The notes under the pieces were generated by a model. It had not been told where the DNA came from. It searched no databases and saw only the letters and a program-made list of their open reading frames with translations. A stretch of 64,000 nt of DNA from CAZFHZ01 sp964519015 (lineage in GTDB: Bacteria > Blakebacterota > Blakebacteria > Blakebacterales > CAYUVJ01). The stretch spans positions 1 to 64,000 of the forward strand of contig CAZFHZ010000001.1 of NCBI GenBank assembly GCA_964519015.1, written 5' to 3'. This document shows, piece after piece, positions 61,031-64,000 of the stretch; the stretch's first letter is position 1; every line of letters starts with the position of its first letter. Both the position numbers and the translations under genes were made by a program.

Positions 61031-62728
61031 TCAGGGCCGGATGGCGATCCCCGCGTTCTCCTCCAGCATGTAGGCGCTGGGTACGTCGGTCCCCATCAGC
61101 GTCTTGTACGACTGCTGGAGCAGCTGGATCGTGAAGACGGCGTTGTGAACCCCGTAGCTGTGGTCGTAGGAGACCGAAGCCAGGTTCCAGCCCGCCGCAC
61201 GGATGGCCGCCAGGGGGTAGGTGGTGAGGTTCACCCCCGCCCAGGTGGCCGTGCTGTCGGTGGACCAGCCGGCGGCGATGAGGATGTCGTTGTCGGTCCC
61301 GGTGGTGTCCAGCCCGGTGGCGTAGAGCGCGTCCTCGAGCAGGGTCATCAGGCCGTGGACCTCGCTCTGCACCCCTTCGATCGCCCCGCTGCCGTCGAAG
61401 TCCTGCTTGGCGATGACATCGTCGAAGTCCGTCAGGACGCCGTGGCAGGGCTCACAGGCCTCCAGGCTCGGCTCGTACTTGTGCGAGCTGAAGCCGTTGG
61501 TGGCCGGCGGCTGGACCCCCTCGCCGTGCATGTGGCAGGTGGCGCAGGAGTCCTCGATGAGCAGGTGGTTCGAGGAGGAGAAGGTGAAGGTACCGCCGCT
61601 CGGATCGGCGTAGACGGCCGGGTAGAGGAAGGCGCCCTGGTTCCCGTGGTGCGGCCCGAAGTGCTCGCTGCCGCTGACCAGGGTTCCGGCGACCTGGCTG
61701 TCCGTACGGCGCCCGGTGTGGCAGTTCATGCAGATCGTGCCCAATCCGCCGTCGGTGATCACGACCCCGTTCGGATTGGTGGCCGAGGCCACGCGCACCT
61801 GGTGGGTGTTGGCGGCGCTGTGCGGGTCGTGGCAGACCGAGCAACCGATAGGCTGGGCCGGGTTGGACGTGACACTCACACCGTCGGCCTTCTGGACGAA
61901 GCCCGCCCCGTTGTGGCAGGCGGCGCATGAAGTGCTTCCGCCGTCACCCGGGTAGCCGACGACGGTCTCACCGGCGGCGTGCCCGGAGGCCGCCCAGTCG
62001 GTCCAGAAGGAAGTGCGGGTGCTGGTGTGGCAGGGCTCGCACACACTCGCATCCAGGGTGGCCGCGATCTGCGGGTCGTTGGCCTTGTCGGTGCTGGCCA
62101 GGTGGGCGCTGGCCGGACCGTGGCAGCTCTCACACTGGATGTTCTGAAGAGCTGCGATCGGGTTCTCGTCGTAGCCGCCGTTGTCGATCGTGGTGTCGTA
62201 GCCGACCGTGTGGCACTCCAGACAGTAGTCCGCGTGGAAGTCCTCATGCTTTCGATCGAACGCGTCGGAGTGCATGGTGGTCATCCAGGCGGTGGTGGTC
62301 GCCGAATGACAGCCCGAGCACTGGGCCGCGCCCACGTAGTAGGGCTGGACCGTCGGGACGTAAACGCCGATCCCGATGTCGATGCTGCCCGTGGTGATGT
62401 TCACGTCGTCGTCGACGCGGAGGGCGATCGAGACGATCCCTTCCGCTTCCGGTGCGGTCCAGACCACGGTGTCATTGTCGGTGGTGCTGAACGACCCGCT
62501 GGGAGCGCTCCACTGGAAGTTGAGCCCATCCCCCTCGGGGTCGCTGGCGACCACGATCAGGGTGACCTGCTGGTTCTTGGTGGTGGTGGTCGTGCTTGCG
62601 GAGATCGAGGCGATGACCGGAGCCTCGTTGGTCGGGCCGCTCTCCTTCTTCTCGCAGCCCGTCAGACCCAGCGTCGCGATCGCCAGGGTCAGTACTCCCG
62701 CCGAGAGGAAACGGTACCGGTGATGCAT
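61031..62728 (-). CDS. Nonaheme c-type cytochrome lipoprotein with N-terminal Ig-like domain
   Basis: The 565-residue protein has a lipoprotein signal (LTLAIATLGLTGC). An Ig/PKD-like domain covers about residues 35-125 (NEAPVIASISAS, DPEGDGLNFQWSAPSG). Nine CXXCH heme sites follow: CSGCH, CLECH, CESCH, CEPCH, CAACH, CSVCH, CMNCH, CATCH and CEPCH. Residues after about 430 lack heme sites and are helical. Such proteins carry electrons across or outside the envelope. It is the only cytochrome in the window and could serve as acceptor or donor for the exported hydrogenase, though they are 40 kb apart. It stands alone on the minus strand. Confidence 0.93.
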   Translation of the reverse strand: MHHRYRFLSAGVLTLAIATLGLTGCEKKESGPTNEAPVIASISASTTTTTKNQQVTLIVVASDPEGDGLNFQWSAPSGSFSTTDNDTVVWTAPEAEGIVSIALRVDDDVNITTGSIDIGIGVYVPTVQPYYVGAAQCSGCHSATTTAWMTTMHSDAFDRKHEDFHADYCLECHTVGYDTTIDNGGYDENPIAALQNIQCESCHGPASAHLASTDKANDPQIAATLDASVCEPCHTSTRTSFWTDWAASGHAAGETVVGYPGDGGSTSCAACHNGAGFVQKADGVSVTSNPAQPIGCSVCHDPHSAANTHQVRVASATNPNGVVITDGGLGTICMNCHTGRRTDSQVAGTLVSGSEHFGPHHGNQGAFLYPAVYADPSGGTFTFSSSNHLLIEDSCATCHMHGEGVQPPATNGFSSHKYEPSLEACEPCHGVLTDFDDVIAKQDFDGSGAIEGVQSEVHGLMTLLEDALYATGLDTTGTDNDILIAAGWSTDSTATWAGVNLTTYPLAAIRAAGWNLASVSYDHSYGVHNAVFTIQLLQQSYKTLMGTDVPSAYMLEENAGIAIRP

Positions 62729-63168
62729 ACGGGCCTCTTCAGGAATCGGGCGAGATCGCCGTTTGTCCGATCGGTTCCGCCTTCCCGGCGGCGGCGGCTC
62801 GCCTGTAGTGGAGCGCGCCGGTGGATGCCGGCCCCACCAGGGGAGCCGGACGGGAGGCGGTGTAGAACGAGGGCACCATGGTACGCCCCACCCGAGGGGG
62901 CAAGAGTAAATTCAGTTAAGTCGGTCGCGTTATCCGATTATGGATCAGGGGCACCTCGTATCTACAGTAGGTTCGTTTGTTAGGATACCGTAATTCATTG
63001 TGTGGCAACGTCATACGCGGATTCTTAGCAAACCTAAGTACTGGAGTCTGTAGTCTTAATATGCCGTATTTAAGAGCGCTTTCCCATGTTTCGGGCCGCA
63101 GCGTCGACTCTTCCGAAGAGAGCAACCCGGAGCGAGCAACCCCGGGGCAGGTCGCGGAGAAAGCCCCC
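62729..63168. other. 440-bp intergenic spacer with an AT-rich core
   Basis: Both flanking genes run on the minus strand. About 62905-63085 is far richer in A+T than anything else nearby and contains short inverted repeats such as CTTAG-CAAAC-CTAAG (63024-63038). A 69-codon minus-strand frame (62916-63125) has no recognisable features. The stretch may hold the cytochrome promoter and its regulatory sites, or be residue of foreign DNA. I see no RNA gene in it. Confidence 0.55.
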
Positions 63169-64000
63169 TCAGCGCGCCTGTTTGTGGAACCGCAGAGCGG
63201 CCAGCATCAGGGCCAGTGGACCGAGCACGAGCAGCCCGGCCGTCTCCACCGGGAAGGCCTCCAGGCCGCTCCCCTTGAGGAAGAGCTCCCGCACCACGGC
63301 CAGGAAATAGCGCACCGGGTTGAGCAGGGTGAGTTTCTGCAAGGCCGACGGCATGTTCGCGATCGGGAAGAAGAAGCCCGACATGATGATGGCGAACACG
63401 TTCACGAACCAGGCCATGAAGAGGGCCTGCTGCTGGGAGTGGGCCATGGTGGAGATGAGCAGCCCCAGGCTGAGCGTGTTGAGCAGGAAGAGGAGCGAGA
63501 AGGCGATCAGCAGGGCCCAGGAGCCGCGCATGGGTACCCGGTACCAGAGGAGCGCGACCGAGAGGGCCAGGGTCAGTACGAAGAAGGCGATGACCACGAA
63601 GGGGAGGGTCTTGCCGATCATGAGCTGCCAGGAACGGATCGGAGTGACCGAGAGCTGTTCCAGGGTCCCCTTCTCCCGTTCCCGCACCAGGCCCAGGCTG
63701 GTCAGCAGACTGGTGAGCATGGTCAGCAACATGACCACGATGCCCGGGACCATGTAGAAGCGGCTTTTCAACTCCGGGTTGTAATAGACCTGCACCCGGG
63801 GGATCAGGTCGGGCAGCGGCTGACCCTGGAGGCGTTCCCGTACCTGGTCGAGGGTGAAGTCCTCGACGATGCCGCGGGCGTGGGCGTAGGCGATGAGGGC
63901 GGCGTTGGAGTCCACCCCGTCCAGCAGGATCTGGACCCGGACCGGTTCCCAGCGGCCGAGGGCTCTCCCGAAGCCGGCCGGCACCACCAGCACCGCCGTC
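63169..64000 (-). CDS. ABC-2 type transporter permease, C-terminal part (5' end outside window)
   Basis: The frame is open to the right edge of the window, so the N-terminus is missing. The visible 277 residues begin in the extracytoplasmic domain typical of YhhJ/YbhR-type exporters (VQILLDGVDSNAALIAYAHARG, RVQVYYNPELKSRFYMVPGIVVMLL). Five membrane spans follow, with the signature LVREREKGTLEQLSVTPIRSWQLMIGKTLPF. These half-size permeases work with an ATPase and often an HlyD-like adaptor in drug or envelope-molecule export. The partner genes should lie beyond 64000. Confidence 0.9.
   Translation of the reverse strand, partial: TAVLVVPAGFGRALGRWEPVRVQILLDGVDSNAALIAYAHARGIVEDFTLDQVRERLQGQPLPDLIPRVQVYYNPELKSRFYMVPGIVVMLLTMLTSLLTSLGLVREREKGTLEQLSVTPIRSWQLMIGKTLPFVVIAFFVLTLALSVALLWYRVPMRGSWALLIAFSLLFLLNTLSLGLLISTMAHSQQQALFMAWFVNVFAIIMSGFFFPIANMPSALQKLTLLNPVRYFLAVVRELFLKGSGLEAFPVETAGLLVLGPLALMLAALRFHKQAR

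Noticed and set aside
62916..63125. 69-codon minus-strand frame in the AT-rich spacer
   Set aside because: It has no clear ribosome site, no signal or domain, and lies in atypical sequence; treated as non-coding spacer.

Overview
The window is dense, GC-rich bacterial chromosome. It carries about 55 protein genes, mostly in short same-strand operons with 1-8 bp overlaps. I saw no rRNA, tRNA, CRISPR array, insertion sequence or prophage. Lipoproteins, a TolC-type outer-membrane factor with an RND pump, a Tat-exported hydrogenase subunit, a nine-heme lipoprotein cytochrome and beta-propeller/PD40 secreted proteins indicate a diderm (Gram-negative) organism. The mix resembles little-cultured lineages near the FCB group, but that is an impression from gene content, not a phylogenetic result.

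Layout. 1-4867: pentose-polymer use (end of a GH127 arabinofuranosidase, a GH51 lipoprotein, a sodium/solute symporter). 4936-5861: a small XRE-nucleotidyltransferase module with a near-consensus promoter. 5865-10633 (minus): an O-acyltransferase-type operon (possible mini-lipoprotein, TolB-like protein, FGE-sulfatase lipoprotein, MBOAT, SGNH protein). 10734-16390: a carotenoid-type FAD oxidoreductase, then a minus-strand serine dehydratase/ornithine cyclodeaminase pair and a secreted beta-propeller. 16448-20255 (minus): MFS transporter, xylulokinase, pirin. 20433-23403: a [NiFe] hydrogenase pair with a convergent maturation protease. 23562-26501 (minus): small membrane protein, B12 radical SAM enzyme, and a propeller lipoprotein whose first 15 codons nearly duplicate those of the MFS gene.

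26675-34987 (plus) is the most striking locus: one tightly packed seven-gene operon with an isocitrate/isopropylmalate-type dehydrogenase, an HD protein, a fused large+small aconitase-family hydro-lyase, a second separate large/small hydro-lyase, a CitD-CitE fusion and CitF. It lacks the usual citrate lyase accessory genes citC, citX and citG. It reads as a reversible tricarboxylate (or methylmalate/citramalate) route ending in an acyl-carrier-protein-dependent lyase.

35146-43812: a PD40 lipoprotein; a YtrA-type GntR regulator behind a perfect 24-bp palindrome with a slipin; a minus-strand arsenic operon (permease, ArsC, thioredoxin-like, ArsR); BrnQ; two-subunit class I fumarase. 43844-50408: S46 dipeptidyl-peptidase, AzgA-type purine permease, TrkA and TrkH. 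50403-53539 (minus): an HD-GYP protein and a HEAT-repeat protein that share an N-terminal module. 53766-60929: a Cu/Ag resistance operon (winged-helix regulator, Cys-rich secreted protein, CusC/CusB/CusA) closed by a strong terminator. 61031-64000 (minus): the nonaheme cytochrome, an AT-rich spacer and the end of an ABC-2 permease.

Together the genes suggest a facultatively or strictly anaerobic heterotroph using plant pentoses, amino acids and peptides, with hydrogen metabolism, extracytoplasmic electron transfer and metal/metalloid resistance.
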